This document shows positions 23,632-33,092 of a stretch of 64,000 nt of DNA, one piece after another. This stretch comes from an uncultured Verrucomicrobiota bacterium. Its GTDB lineage: Bacteria; Verrucomicrobiota; Verrucomicrobiia; Opitutales; Opitutaceae. The notes under the pieces were generated by a model, which searched no databases, was not told the origin of the DNA, and was given only the letters and a program-made list of their open reading frames with translations. The stretch is taken from the NCBI GenBank assembly GCA_903869675.1, contig CAIQAB010000006.1:1-64000 (forward strand). The letters run 5' to 3'. Position 1 is the stretch's first letter. Each line of letters starts with the position of its first letter. Made by a program: the position numbers and the translations under genes.

Positions 23632-25041
23632 ATGCCCTCCCACCCCGCCACCCTGCCCCGCCGCGCCTTCCTGCGCACCACCCTCGCCGTCGGCGCCGCC
23701 GCCGCCCTCGCTCCTCATGCCCTGTGGGCCAAGACCAGCCCTTCCAGCCAGAAGGTAAAACTCGCCTGCGTCGGCATCGGCAACCGTGGCCGCGAGATCA
23801 TCAAGGCCCTCCACGCCACCGGCCTGGCCGAGATCGTCGCGCTCTGCGATACCCACCTCGGCGCGCCCCATACCGAGGAGATCCTGAAGCTCTTCCCGAA
23901 CGCGACCCGCTTCCAGGATTTCCGCCGCATGTTCGATAAAATGGGCGATGGCATCGAGGCGGTGAGCGTCGGCACGCCCGATTTCTCCCACTTCCCGGTG
24001 ACCATGCTCGCGATGTCGCTGGGCAAGCACGTCTACGTTGAAAAGCCGATGGCCCACAGCTACCGCCAACTCGAGCTGATGATGGCCGCCGAACGGAAAT
24101 ACCAAGTCGCCGCGCAGATGGGCAACCAGGGTCACTCCGAGGCGAACTACTTCCAGTTCAAGGCGTGGACCGAGGCCGGCGTGATCAAGAACGTGACCCG
24201 CATCACCGCGTTCATGAACAACTCGCGCCGCTGGCACGGGCTGAACGTCGCCGACTACCTGCCCGAACAACCCGTGCCACCCGATTTGGATTGGGATACT
24301 TGGCTGGCCACCGCCGCACCCCATCGCTATAATGTCGGATACCAAAACGGCGACTGGCGGTCTTGGTTCGATTTTGGCAACGGCGCCCTCGGTGACTGGG
24401 GCGCGCATATCTTCGATACCGCCCACGAGTTCCTCCAACTCGGCCTGCCCACCGAGATCAAGACCTCCCTAGAGGGCTACAGCCCGCTCATCTTCCCGCA
24501 GGCCTCGACCCTCGCGTTCAAGTTCCCAGCCCGCGGCGCTATGCCTCCGGTGGAACTCACCTGGTATGACGGCCAGAAAAACCTGCCACCCCTCCCGGAA
24601 AATTTCGGCGCCTCGGTGGTCGACCCGAACATCCCGCCACCCAGCGCCGGCGCGAACGCCCCGGTAAAACTCCCGCCCGGCAAGGTCATCTACGGCGAGG
24701 GCCTGACCTTCAAAGGCGGCAGCCACGCCACCACGCTGTCGATGCTTCCCTCGGAGCACGCCCACGACATCGCCTCCCGCCTGCCAGAAGTGCCGAAGAG
24801 TCCGTCTAACCACTTCGCCAATTTCCTGCTCGCCTGCCAGGGCCGGGAAAAAACGCGGTCAAACTTCGCCGTCGCCGGTCCGCTGTGCCAAGCCATGGCG
24901 CTCGGCGTCATCGCCCAACGTGTCAACGCGGACCTGAAATTTGATCCCGCGACCCGGCGCATCACCAACCACTCCGTGGCGAACGCGCTGCTCGACGGCC
25001 CGCCAGCGCGTGCCGAGTGGGAACAGTTCTACCGGCTCTGA
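23632..25041 (+). CDS. Tat-exported Gfo/Idh/MocA family oxidoreductase
   Basis: This 469-residue protein starts with a Tat signal (LPRRAFLRTTLAVGAAAALAPHALWA), then a Rossmann domain with LACVGIGNRGREIIKALH and the EKP motif in GKHVYVEKPMAHS. The C-terminal domain contains AQMGNQGHSEANYF and NGALGDWGAHIFDTAHEFL, where the conserved D and H of the family's active site lie. It differs clearly from the 20759 gene, so the pair is not a recent duplication. It begins 14 bases after the DUF1080 gene and closes the set. The C-terminal half has the DUF-type tail common in Verrucomicrobiota and Planctomycetota members. Confidence 0.9.
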   Translation: MPSHPATLPRRAFLRTTLAVGAAAALAPHALWAKTSPSSQKVKLACVGIGNRGREIIKALHATGLAEIVALCDTHLGAPHTEEILKLFPNATRFQDFRRMFDKMGDGIEAVSVGTPDFSHFPVTMLAMSLGKHVYVEKPMAHSYRQLELMMAAERKYQVAAQMGNQGHSEANYFQFKAWTEAGVIKNVTRITAFMNNSRRWHGLNVADYLPEQPVPPDLDWDTWLATAAPHRYNVGYQNGDWRSWFDFGNGALGDWGAHIFDTAHEFLQLGLPTEIKTSLEGYSPLIFPQASTLAFKFPARGAMPPVELTWYDGQKNLPPLPENFGASVVDPNIPPPSAGANAPVKLPPGKVIYGEGLTFKGGSHATTLSMLPSEHAHDIASRLPEVPKSPSNHFANFLLACQGREKTRSNFAVAGPLCQAMALGVIAQRVNADLKFDPATRRITNHSVANALLDGPPARAEWEQFYRL

Positions 25042-25047
25042 ACCGGC

Positions 25048-26022
25048 TCACCGCAAGCCCGGCACCGCAAGAGCGCCGGGCTCCATCCCCTCGCGCACTC
25101 GGATCGTGGCCAAGACCTTCGGCACGTAGAGCCGCGTCTCGGGCGGGAGTTGCCCGGCGATACCGGCAAAGTCCCTTGCGCCCTGCACTTCGAGGGTGCG
25201 CGCCACCCGCCCCTCGCCGGCGTTGTAAGCCGCCAAGACCAGGGGCCAGTCGCCGAAGCGGGCATGGAGCTTGCGCAGATAAGCAGCCGCCGCCCGCGCG
25301 CTACGCTCTGGATCCATCCGCTGGTCAAAGGGCAGCAACGAGAGCCCCAACGCCCGGGCCGTGCCCGGCATGAGTTGAAACAAACCCTTCGCCCCCGCCG
25401 GACTGAGCGCACGAGGATTAAAGCCGCTCTCCACTTCCGCCAGCCAGACCAGCGCCTGCGGCACGCCCTCGCGCGCGAAGGCCGCTTTCACCGCCGGCAG
25501 AAGCGCCTCCGCCCGCTCGGGCGGGCGACGATCTGCGATCCGAGACCGCCAGAGTTCATAAAACGGCACGCCCAACGGCTTGGGTCGCGCGGGACTGGGT
25601 CCGGGTGCAGGCGTCGGCGCGGGGGCCGGAGGCCGCAGCATCTCACCCGCCGCCTCCATCTCGTCTAGGCGTCCGCGCGCCCATTCCGCGTAGTCGGCAA
25701 ATTCCGGCAGCCCGCAAATCGCCGCCAGCACGGCCCGCGCCTCTGGAGCGTGTGCCGCGAAGTCGGCCAGATTGCCTGCATGCCCGGCCCCCTCGATCTG
25801 GTTAAGCCAGTCGGTCACTTGCTCCGCCGTCGGCAATTCGTATTCCGCTTTCATCTCCGCCGTCGCGTGCTCTTCCCAGAGCTGTTGCGCCAGGGCTTGC
25901 AACTCCACCGCCTCAGCCGAGGCGGGGGCCGGGGCCGGGGCGTTTTCCGCCCACGCCAAACCGACGGCCCGGGCCACCAGACCAAACAGCAAAACGGCCC
26001 GCAAAAAAAGCCGGGCCTTCAT
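25048..26022 (-). CDS. Lytic murein transglycosylase (SLT domain)
   Basis: SLT enzymes cleave the MurNAc-GlcNAc bond of peptidoglycan to form 1,6-anhydro ends. The 324-residue product has a signal peptide (MKARLFLRAVLLFGLVARAVGLAWA), a helical and Pro-rich linker region (about 26-165), and the SLT domain from about 180. In the domain, WLAEVESGFNPRALSPAGAKGLFQLMPGTARALG holds the catalytic Glu in EVESGF, and LVLAAYNAGEGRV is the second motif. The layout resembles MltD-type enzymes without visible LysM repeats. Its stop lies 6 bases from the stop of the convergent oxidoreductase gene. Confidence 0.92.
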   Translation of the reverse strand: MKARLFLRAVLLFGLVARAVGLAWAENAPAPAPASAEAVELQALAQQLWEEHATAEMKAEYELPTAEQVTDWLNQIEGAGHAGNLADFAAHAPEARAVLAAICGLPEFADYAEWARGRLDEMEAAGEMLRPPAPAPTPAPGPSPARPKPLGVPFYELWRSRIADRRPPERAEALLPAVKAAFAREGVPQALVWLAEVESGFNPRALSPAGAKGLFQLMPGTARALGLSLLPFDQRMDPERSARAAAAYLRKLHARFGDWPLVLAAYNAGEGRVARTLEVQGARDFAGIAGQLPPETRLYVPKVLATIRVREGMEPGALAVPGLR

Positions 26023-26049
26023 ACCACGAACAAAGTCACCCGCCCGAGC

Positions 26050-29000
26050 CTACTTCGACGCAGGCGGCAGCACTTCAACTCCGTAGTCATCACAGGGCAC
26101 CACCCAGCCGCCCGCCGGAGTAGGATTTACTCGATCGAGAGAAAAACCCACCGGGAGAGTCCATTCGCGTATCGCACCCACCCCAGTGGCAGGCACCGCA
26201 AATAAACTCCGGAAGTTCGCGCCGAGCAACTGGCCGCCAGCGAGTTGCAGCGAGGATGGCGCCCATTGCAGCTTCAACGGCTCCATGGCCTCAAAACGGC
26301 CGGCATCGGTCAACCGCAGCCCGACTACACCCGGCCCGCTGGTATACCAAAGGCTGCGCTCCGTCGCCACCGCCGCCCCGACCGCCGACACTTTCTTTTC
26401 GTCCAGCAAGAAAGCGTCCGCTCCGTCGTAAACACAGGCCTGCAAGTTGACTCCAGCGCCGGCCACATCCTCGGTCCGGGTGAACAACAGGAAGCCCGCC
26501 CGAGAAATCTCCGCCGTCGCAAATAGCGAGCCCGGCAAATCGACCGGCGCACGCAGCTTGGCCGCTCCGGCCACCGGCACGTCGACCACGCTTAAGCTAT
26601 GGTTAAAACCAAAGTTTTGCACACCCTTCATTGCCTTGGTAAGAGACCAGCTATCAAAGGCCGTCACCACCAAGCCATCGCCCGCGGCCTTGATCTGGCT
26701 CGCATCCACGGAATCGGTCGTCAGAGGCAGCCATTGCACTTCCCCGGCTACGGACGGATCCGTAACGTCAAAAAGCAGCAGGCCTGGGCGGTCATTCTGA
26801 TTTAGCCAAGAGACATCCCAAATGGGTGCGATCTGGGGGAGTTCCACCGCCACAGGCTCGGCAAGCACCGTGGTTGAACGGGTGACGGCCGCACCGGATA
26901 AGACCGGGACGGCGTCATAAACAATAGGACCACGATAATAGCCCCACCAATTGCTTTCGAGGACTACTGCCGGTCGGTTGGACCGAGGCCAGATCAAGCG
27001 ACCAACCAGACTCGCACCGCTGGCACTGGCATCCCAACTGACCGTGCTCAAAAGCTTCAGATCCGCGGGATCCGCCGCGTCATAAACATCAAGGTGCAGA
27101 GTCCCGAGCGGCATAGACCAGTAACGAACCCAAAGCCAGCTACCCGCATTGGCAGTCGTCTCCCGTAACACATAGAAACGACCATCCCGCAAAGCAGTGT
27201 CATGAACATAGCCGAGCGGGAGATCGAGCTCCGCGAGCAGGGCATCAGGATTGGCCAAAGTGGAGGTGCGGGCCACGGGATAACCCTGCTCCCAAGCCCC
27301 GCCAGTCTCAACCGAGAGGAGCTTGTCGCCGACGGGCAGGGCGTGATTGACCGGCCAAGCGAGCAAGAGATCCGCCAGCACATCGGGCGCGTCACGATCC
27401 GTGATGGCTGCGGTGGCCAGCACCCGCTGCGAGAGCGTTACGACCGCGTCACCCACCAAGGCCGCGCGCCGCGCCTCAAAGCGGCCGGGGATGACCCCGC
27501 GCAGACGCAAATCGCGCGCCGCCAGATCGACGTCGATGAGACGCACGCCCTGTTCCTGCGTCGCCCCACCCCACGAGTAGCCATTGACCGGCACCAGGGC
27601 CAGGCCCGCCTCGGGGATGAGCTTGAGCGCCTGGGGGTCCCAATTCGCCTCGCTGTAGCCATAGCCTTCGGTAAGAGCGAGGCGGCGCAACAAGGTGGGC
27701 GCAGCCGGATCGGAAACATCAAAGAGCGACGCAGTGACCGCGCCCGCATCCCAACCTACCGAAAAGAGCAAATCGCCCAAGGGCTCAAGGTGGGTAGACC
27801 AACCGGGCACATCTAGCTGCCCCGCCACCACCGGCGCAGACGGATCGGTCAGGTCGACCACGAAGAGCGGGTCCTTCTGGAAAAAGGTGACAATGTAGGC
27901 CTTGTCGCCTGCGAAACGCGTCGCGTGCAGCGACTCACCCCGCGCGAGCTCGAGTTGACCCAACCGAGCGCCGGCATCGTCAGCCCCGGCGGCGGAAAAG
28001 TTCTCCAACCGCGTGACTAATCCATCCGGCCCCCACTGCTGGGCGATGGTGGTCAACACCCCTTCACGCCACTGGATTTTGTAGGCGTCGTTCAGAAGCC
28101 CTTCGACCTCGACCGACGCTGCCGTGAGGGAGGTCAAGCCGGTTTCCGATAGACGAAATACGCTCACCGCAGAACGACCCCATGCACCCGGCGGCGTCAT
28201 CGCCACCGCCAGCCAGTCTACCCCCGCCGCGAGCGTATTGAAAGACCCAGGCAAGTCGACCTGCATGCCAGACTGCAAAGCGGCTTCACCGTCAGCAGGG
28301 ATGTTCCACTCGCACAAATCCACCCCGCCGCGAGCGTCATCCACACACACAAACAAACGCCGGCCAACCAAACGGCTATCCACCGGCCTCCCCTGGATAT
28401 CGACCGATTGCAAGGGACGCACCGTGCCGGACTCCACCCGCAGCGTCTGGATCTTAGTGGCGGGTAATCCATCCACCCCAGTCAAGGTCTCAACCAAAAG
28501 CACATCCTGGTAAGCCTCCGCCGCGGGGAGCAAATAGAGATCCTGACCCGCCGCCGGCAATCGCAGGCTGCCCACCAAACGCGGGTCTTCGGGCTGAGTG
28601 AGATCTATAACCTGCAAACCACGATATTGGTTAAAGAAATAAGCCGTGTGGCCGGCGATTTTCCAAATATCCGCTTCCTCCGGCTTTTCCGTCTGCGATG
28701 GGGCGGTCACTTCAGGCGTAAGCGCGCTTATATCCGCAGATATTACATTCAGATAATTACTCCTCAAATATGCATTTTGCGCAGTGGGCGATAATACTCG
28801 GCTCGGCCCAAACGTCCGGCGCCCTTTATAAAAAGCTTTGGGGAAGCGGGTGCGGTTCCAATCCTGGACATTTACACTCACCTGAAACTTGGCGTTTCGC
28901 CCGCCCGCCGGAAGCAGCAGCGTCATCGGCCCCGGCTTGGCGGCCAGCGTCCGGACCTTGGACCATTGCCCATCCGCCCCCGCCCGCTGGAGCGTGATCG

Positions 29001-29169
29001 AGGTCGTGCCTTCCGGCAAAGTCACCCGGCCGGTGTAGCGGTTCGGTCCCACCGTGACCGGCACCACCACGACTTCCGCCCAAACATGCCCGACAAAAGC
29101 CAGCATAACCAAGCTGACCGCCAACCCGCGGCGGCCCGCAGAGAACACACGGAATAGTGAATTATACAT
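26050..29169 (-). CDS. Large secreted beta-propeller domain protein
   Basis: The 1039-residue protein has a long signal peptide (about 1-32, ending VWA). It then has many 40-60 residue repeats of the type found in beta-propeller proteins, with motifs such as QVIDLTQPEDPRLVGSLRLP, FVVDLTDPSAPVVAGQLDVP, SLFDVSDPAAPTLLRRLAL and LLFDVTDPSVAGEVQWL. Each carries the D-x-(T/S)-D/E-P-x-x-P turn. No catalytic motif is seen, so I infer an extracellular or periplasmic binding role. It stands beside the transglycosylase gene on the same strand, 27 bases apart, which suggests a shared transcript starting here. Confidence 0.78.
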   Translation of the reverse strand: MYNSLFRVFSAGRRGLAVSLVMLAFVGHVWAEVVVVPVTVGPNRYTGRVTLPEGTTSITLQRAGADGQWSKVRTLAAKPGPMTLLLPAGGRNAKFQVSVNVQDWNRTRFPKAFYKGRRTFGPSRVLSPTAQNAYLRSNYLNVISADISALTPEVTAPSQTEKPEEADIWKIAGHTAYFFNQYRGLQVIDLTQPEDPRLVGSLRLPAAGQDLYLLPAAEAYQDVLLVETLTGVDGLPATKIQTLRVESGTVRPLQSVDIQGRPVDSRLVGRRLFVCVDDARGGVDLCEWNIPADGEAALQSGMQVDLPGSFNTLAAGVDWLAVAMTPPGAWGRSAVSVFRLSETGLTSLTAASVEVEGLLNDAYKIQWREGVLTTIAQQWGPDGLVTRLENFSAAGADDAGARLGQLELARGESLHATRFAGDKAYIVTFFQKDPLFVVDLTDPSAPVVAGQLDVPGWSTHLEPLGDLLFSVGWDAGAVTASLFDVSDPAAPTLLRRLALTEGYGYSEANWDPQALKLIPEAGLALVPVNGYSWGGATQEQGVRLIDVDLAARDLRLRGVIPGRFEARRAALVGDAVVTLSQRVLATAAITDRDAPDVLADLLLAWPVNHALPVGDKLLSVETGGAWEQGYPVARTSTLANPDALLAELDLPLGYVHDTALRDGRFYVLRETTANAGSWLWVRYWSMPLGTLHLDVYDAADPADLKLLSTVSWDASASGASLVGRLIWPRSNRPAVVLESNWWGYYRGPIVYDAVPVLSGAAVTRSTTVLAEPVAVELPQIAPIWDVSWLNQNDRPGLLLFDVTDPSVAGEVQWLPLTTDSVDASQIKAAGDGLVVTAFDSWSLTKAMKGVQNFGFNHSLSVVDVPVAGAAKLRAPVDLPGSLFATAEISRAGFLLFTRTEDVAGAGVNLQACVYDGADAFLLDEKKVSAVGAAVATERSLWYTSGPGVVGLRLTDAGRFEAMEPLKLQWAPSSLQLAGGQLLGANFRSLFAVPATGVGAIREWTLPVGFSLDRVNPTPAGGWVVPCDDYGVEVLPPASK

Positions 29170-29317
29170 AAAATCTAATTAACCCGCCGCCTGTATTAAG
29201 CAAGCTTCCGAACCCGAGCTAAACCACCGAGAATCAACTCCCAGACCAAGTGAACCCCTGCTGGCTTTAGCCATTGCCGGGCAGCCCCGCTGCCTGCTTG
29301 GCTCCGCCCTTAACGGA

Positions 29318-30709
29318 ATGAACCGCGTCCATATCAAGACCTACGGTTGCCAGATGAACGAACGCGACAGCGAGGCCGTCGCGGCAATGCTGCGCGCCCG
29401 CGGCTATCGCATCGTGCCGGACGAAGAGGCCTGCGATATCCTCCTGCTCAACACCTGCTCGGTCCGAGACGCCGCCGAGCAAAAGGCCCTCGGCAAGGCC
29501 GGCTATCTCGTCCAACGCAAAAAACACCAACCCGACTTCGTGCTCGGGATCCTCGGTTGCATGGCCCAGAACCGCGGCGCCGAGATCCTCGAACGTCTGC
29601 CCGACGTGGATCTGGTTATCGGCACTCAAAAATTCCACCAAGTCCCCGGTTATCTGGACAACATCCGCGCTGCCCGCGAAGCCGGCCTGCCCATCGGGGC
29701 AAGTATCGTGGATATCGCCGAGGAGGCCGGTTCGCAAAATACCATCAAAGACCACCTCCCGCCCGCCGAGACCACTCGCGGCAACGGCACCGAGCCCGCT
29801 CCGGCCCGGGTCTCCGCCTTCGTCTCCATCCAGCAAGGCTGCAATATGGACTGCGCCTTCTGCATCGTGCCAAAAACCCGCGGCGACGAACGTTCCCGTC
29901 CTATGGATGAGATCGTCGCGGAGTGCGCCAGCCTTGCCGCCCAGGGCGTGCGCGAGATCACCCTGCTCGGGCAGATCGTCACTTCCTACGGCCGCCGCGA
30001 CTATACCCACACCGACGGCATCTCGCCCTTCGTCCAGCTGATCGAGCGCATCCACGCCCTGGAGGGCGTGGCCCGCATCCGCTTCACCTCGCCCCACCCG
30101 CGCGGATTCAAACAAGACCTCGTCGAGGCCTACGCCCGCCTGCCTAAACTCTGCCCCTACGTTCATCTGCCCCTTCAAAGCGGCAGCGATCGCATTTTGA
30201 AGGCGATGAACCGCCCCTACTCACGGGACCGCTACAAGGAGATCGTGGACGCCCTCCGCGCCGCCCGCCCCGGGATGTATTTCTCCACCGATGTGATCGT
30301 CGGCTTCCCGGGCGAAACCGAGGCGGAGTTCAGCCAGACCCGGGAGCTGTTCGAGGCCTGCGACTACGACATGGCCTACATTTTTAAGTATTCCATCCGC
30401 ACCGGCACCCCAGCCGCCGAGCTCGGCGACCAGATTCCCGACGAGGTGAAGGAGCGCCGCAACCAGGAGCTGCTCGACGTGCTACGCCGCAACTCCGAGC
30501 GCCGCACCGCCACCCTTGTCGGCACCGTCGAGGAGGTCTTGGTCGAAGGCCCGGACAAAACCGGCAAGCGCTACACCGGCCGCACCCCCGGCAACCGCGT
30601 GTGCATCTTCGACGCCAACCCCCGCCTGGTTGGCCAACTCGTCCCGCTGCGCATCACCCGCGCCAGCGTGAGCACCCTCTACGGCGAACTCGTCCTCGCC
30701 GAAGTCTGA
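29318..30709 (+). CDS. miaB: tRNA-2-methylthio-N6-dimethylallyladenosine synthase
   Basis: MiaB methylthiolates i6A at position 37 of tRNAs using two iron-sulfur clusters and SAM. The 463-residue product has the N-terminal UPF0004 domain (VHIKTYGCQMNERDSE, with cysteines also in LNTCSVRD and GCMAQ). The radical SAM motif CNMDCAFC is at about residues 174-181, and VGFPGETEAEF marks the barrel. A TRAM domain closes the protein. Length is normal. A small hairpin (29269-29303) lies just upstream. The gene starts a plus-strand run with a membrane protein and gmk. Confidence 0.97.
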   Translation: MNRVHIKTYGCQMNERDSEAVAAMLRARGYRIVPDEEACDILLLNTCSVRDAAEQKALGKAGYLVQRKKHQPDFVLGILGCMAQNRGAEILERLPDVDLVIGTQKFHQVPGYLDNIRAAREAGLPIGASIVDIAEEAGSQNTIKDHLPPAETTRGNGTEPAPARVSAFVSIQQGCNMDCAFCIVPKTRGDERSRPMDEIVAECASLAAQGVREITLLGQIVTSYGRRDYTHTDGISPFVQLIERIHALEGVARIRFTSPHPRGFKQDLVEAYARLPKLCPYVHLPLQSGSDRILKAMNRPYSRDRYKEIVDALRAARPGMYFSTDVIVGFPGETEAEFSQTRELFEACDYDMAYIFKYSIRTGTPAAELGDQIPDEVKERRNQELLDVLRRNSERRTATLVGTVEEVLVEGPDKTGKRYTGRTPGNRVCIFDANPRLVGQLVPLRITRASVSTLYGELVLAEV

Positions 30710-30740
30710 TCCCTGCCCTTCCAGCCTTCGACATCACGGC

Positions 30741-30778
30741 TTTTCCGATTTCCGCGTTTCCGATTTCCGCTTTTTCCC
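30741..30778. repeat. Degenerate TTTCCG-type tandem repeat upstream of 30779
   Basis: Between miaB and the next gene a pyrimidine-rich tract repeats units of the form GATTTCCGC and GTTTCC, ending directly at the next start codon. A related tract, in the other orientation, follows lemA (7433-7466, GCGGAAA units). Confidence 0.5.
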
Positions 30779-31318
30779 ATGTCCCTTCTCCTCGCCCAAC
30801 TCCTTGTCGGTCTGGCCTTGCTCATGCTAGGTGGTGCGCTCGCGGCTGACACCCCGCTGATCCGCGCCGGCCTGCGCGCCTTGCCCCGCTCCTCCCCCGC
30901 CGCCTACGTGCTCTTCGGCGGGGCGGCGACCTGGTTCGTTTTCCTGGTGTTCAAAATGTCGGACGCCGATTTGATCGTGCCCGCGCCGAAGAGCTACTAC
31001 GCGGCCGCCTTCGCGATCCTCGCCGTGCTGGCTTTTTTTAACGTCACCGAGTTCCTCGCCGTGCGCGGCCTCGCCGCCCTGATCCTCATCGCCTCCGGAC
31101 CCCTGCTCGCAGCCGGCTTCGGCCACTATGGGCTCGCTCTAGTTTATAAAGTCGCCGTCTACCTCGCCCTCACCTCCGCCCTCTGGCTGGCCGGCCAGCC
31201 CTGGCGCCTGCGCGATGCCATCGACTGGCTGCAACGCGTCCCCGGCCGCTCCCGCCGAGTCGGCAGCGCCTTCGCCGCCGCCGGACTGGTCATCGTGGGC
31301 GTAGCCTTCGCCGCCTGA
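30779..31318 (+). CDS. Hypothetical multi-pass membrane protein
   Basis: The 179-residue product is strongly hydrophobic, with about five to six predicted transmembrane segments. A conserved-looking loop, FKMSDADLIVPAPKSYY, sits between helices two and three, and the tail is basic (RVPGRSRRVGSAF). I do not recognise a family. It lies 14 bases before gmk on the same strand, so the two probably share a transcript, but no functional link is known. The start at 30779 follows a pyrimidine-rich repeat tract, which makes its translation signal unusual, with no clear purine-rich ribosome site. Confidence 0.6.
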   Translation: MSLLLAQLLVGLALLMLGGALAADTPLIRAGLRALPRSSPAAYVLFGGAATWFVFLVFKMSDADLIVPAPKSYYAAAFAILAVLAFFNVTEFLAVRGLAALILIASGPLLAAGFGHYGLALVYKVAVYLALTSALWLAGQPWRLRDAIDWLQRVPGRSRRVGSAFAAAGLVIVGVAFAA

Positions 31319-31332
31319 ACCCCGCGTCCGCC

Positions 31333-31950
31333 ATGCCCGACCCGCTCCTGCCCACCCCCGTCCTGCTCGTGCTCGCCGGCCCCGCCGGCTCCGGCAAAAC
31401 CACCCTGTGCGAACGCCTCGTCGCCGAGGCCCCCGGGTTCACCCGGGTCGTCACCAGCACCACCCGTGACCCCCGCCCGGGCGAGGTAAACGGCGTGCAC
31501 TACCACTTTTTTAACCCGATCGAGTTCGATGCCCGCATCGCCGCCGGCGCCTTCCTGGAGTGGGCTTGGGTGCACCAAAAGAACCGCTATGGCACCCTCT
31601 CCTCCTCCGTGCGCGATCCCCTCGCCGCCGGCCGCAGCTTGGTGATCAACGTCGACGTGCAAGGCGTGGAGAACTTCCGCCGAGCCGCCGCCGGCGACCC
31701 CGTCCTCGCCCGCCACCTCGCAACCGTGTTCATCGACGTGCCCATCCCCGAACTGCGGATCCGCCTGGGCGGCCGGGGCGAGAGCGAGGCCGAGATCGCC
31801 CACCGCATGGCGACGGCCGAGCTGGAGCTGCGCGAACGAGACAAGTTTGACCACGTCATCACCAGCCGCGACCGCGAGGCCGACTTTGCCGCCCTGCTGG
31901 CGATCTGGCGCGAGGTCGCCACCCGGGTCGCCACCAAAGCCACTGTCTGA
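31333..31950 (+). CDS. gmk: Guanylate kinase
   Basis: Gmk phosphorylates GMP to GDP, needed for nucleic acid and (p)ppGpp pools. The 205-residue product has the P-loop VLAGPAGSGKTTLCERL (about 11-27) and the GMP-binding VTSTTRDPRPGEVNGVHYHFF (about 39-59). EWAWVHQKNRYGT and INVDVQGVENF follow. The lid has an Arg-rich RIRLGGRGESEAEI segment. Length matches the family. It ends 33 bases from the stop of panD, which runs the other way. Confidence 0.95.
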   Translation: MPDPLLPTPVLLVLAGPAGSGKTTLCERLVAEAPGFTRVVTSTTRDPRPGEVNGVHYHFFNPIEFDARIAAGAFLEWAWVHQKNRYGTLSSSVRDPLAAGRSLVINVDVQGVENFRRAAAGDPVLARHLATVFIDVPIPELRIRLGGRGESEAEIAHRMATAELELRERDKFDHVITSRDREADFAALLAIWREVATRVATKATV

Positions 31951-31983
31951 AGAAAACCCCGCCATGCCACGCGGCCGGCTGGC

Positions 31984-32355
31984 TCAGGGCGCGACTATCG
32001 GCTTGTCCTCAACCGAAGCGATCAGGTTGCCCGGCCCCATCAAAACCACCCGAGCCGCGTGCCCGGCCACCTGCTCCGGCGCCAAGCGGCAATAGGCCAG
32101 CACAATGATGAGATCGCCCGGACGCACCAACCGCGCGGCGGCACCGTTGACCTGCACCTGGCCCGCCTCGCCGTAGATGACATAGGTCGTGAAACGCGCG
32201 CCGTTGTCGATATCCAGCACATCAACCTGCTCAAATTCCAGCAGCCCCGCCGCTCGGCACAGCGCGCGGTCGAGCGAGATCGAGCCCTCGTAATCAGGGT
32301 CGGCCGAGGTGAGCGTGGCGCGGTGCAGCTTGGTCTTGAGAAAGGTGCGGAACAC
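31984..32355 (-). CDS. panD: Aspartate 1-decarboxylase
   Basis: PanD makes beta-alanine from aspartate for pantothenate; it self-cleaves to form a pyruvoyl group. The 123-residue product begins MFRTFLKTKLHRATLTSADP and carries the self-processing site G24-S25 in YEGSISLDR, the same position as in characterised enzymes. The VLDIDNGARFTTYVI and GDLIIVLAYC strands follow the family. It is the last gene of the minus-strand CoA block panB-coaC-coaB-panD. panC and panE are not in this window. Confidence 0.96.
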   Translation of the reverse strand: MFRTFLKTKLHRATLTSADPDYEGSISLDRALCRAAGLLEFEQVDVLDIDNGARFTTYVIYGEAGQVQVNGAAARLVRPGDLIIVLAYCRLAPEQVAGHAARVVLMGPGNLIASVEDKPIVAP

Positions 32356-32429
32356 AGGAAAAGCCGCTCACCCAAAGCCAAGCTTCCCCTCCCGGCAAGC
32401 CCGCGCTGGCCTGAGCGGACCGGGTGCCG

Positions 32430-33074
32430 TCAGCCCTCTGCTACCCAGCCAACCGCCCATTCACAGAGGGCCGGCACGCCGGTTAATTTTACGGCCTCCG
32501 CCAATTCCCCCGAGCGGTAGATCCGGAATGTGCGCCCCGCACCAGTCGCGTGCAGCTCCAGTAAATCGTTGTGGACCACCGTATCCACCCCCCCAGCCAC
32601 GAAGAGCCGCCCCACCGCCGCCGCCCGGGCCGCATCACCCGCCCCGTGCGTAAGCTTGAAGCCGAGCACGCGAAGCGGTCGCGGCGACCAATCCTTGATA
32701 AGGGGCAATAGCTTCGGGGTCGGCACGAGCCGCAGCGCGAGCTCGTCGGCATGCGAACTGAGTTTCCCGGCGTGTTCCGTATCCGGTCGATAGTCCGAGA
32801 CCGCCGCCGCCTGGATAACCGCCCCGTAGGCCCCGCCAGCCAGGGCCAAGCGCAGCCTTTCACCAAGTTGCGCGGTCGAGCCAAACACGCCGCACACCAC
32901 GCCATCGCGGCAGGGCTGCACCGCGCCCTCACCATGCAGGAGCGTCACCTCATGGCCCGCCGCCGCCAGCGCGTCCGCCAGCGCCGCGCCAGTCGCGCCG
33001 GTGCTGGCGTTGGAAATAAAACGCACTGCATCGATCGGCTCGCGGGTGGCGCCGGAGGTGAGGAGAACTTTCAT
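32430..33074 (-). CDS. coaB: Phosphopantothenate-cysteine ligase, stand-alone CoaB
   Basis: CoaB joins phosphopantothenate and cysteine using a nucleotide triphosphate. The 214-residue protein starts MKVLLTSGATREPIDAVRFI, followed by SNASTGATGAALADALAAAGHEVTLLHG, the nucleotide-binding start of CoaB. Later it has LGFKLTHGAG and VVHNDL. There is no flavoprotein domain; the matching decarboxylase is encoded separately just upstream (18 bases). In most bacteria the two activities are one CoaBC protein, so the split here is notable. Confidence 0.88.
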   Translation of the reverse strand: MKVLLTSGATREPIDAVRFISNASTGATGAALADALAAAGHEVTLLHGEGAVQPCRDGVVCGVFGSTAQLGERLRLALAGGAYGAVIQAAAVSDYRPDTEHAGKLSSHADELALRLVPTPKLLPLIKDWSPRPLRVLGFKLTHGAGDAARAAAVGRLFVAGGVDTVVHNDLLELHATGAGRTFRIYRSGELAEAVKLTGVPALCEWAVGWVAEG

Positions 33075-33092
33075 CGTAAACCCACGGCCCGT

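Noticed and set aside
29269-29303. Hairpin before miaB as a riboswitch or attenuator
   Set aside because: Only a 6-bp inner stem with a separate 5-bp outer pairing and no U-tract; too weak to call.
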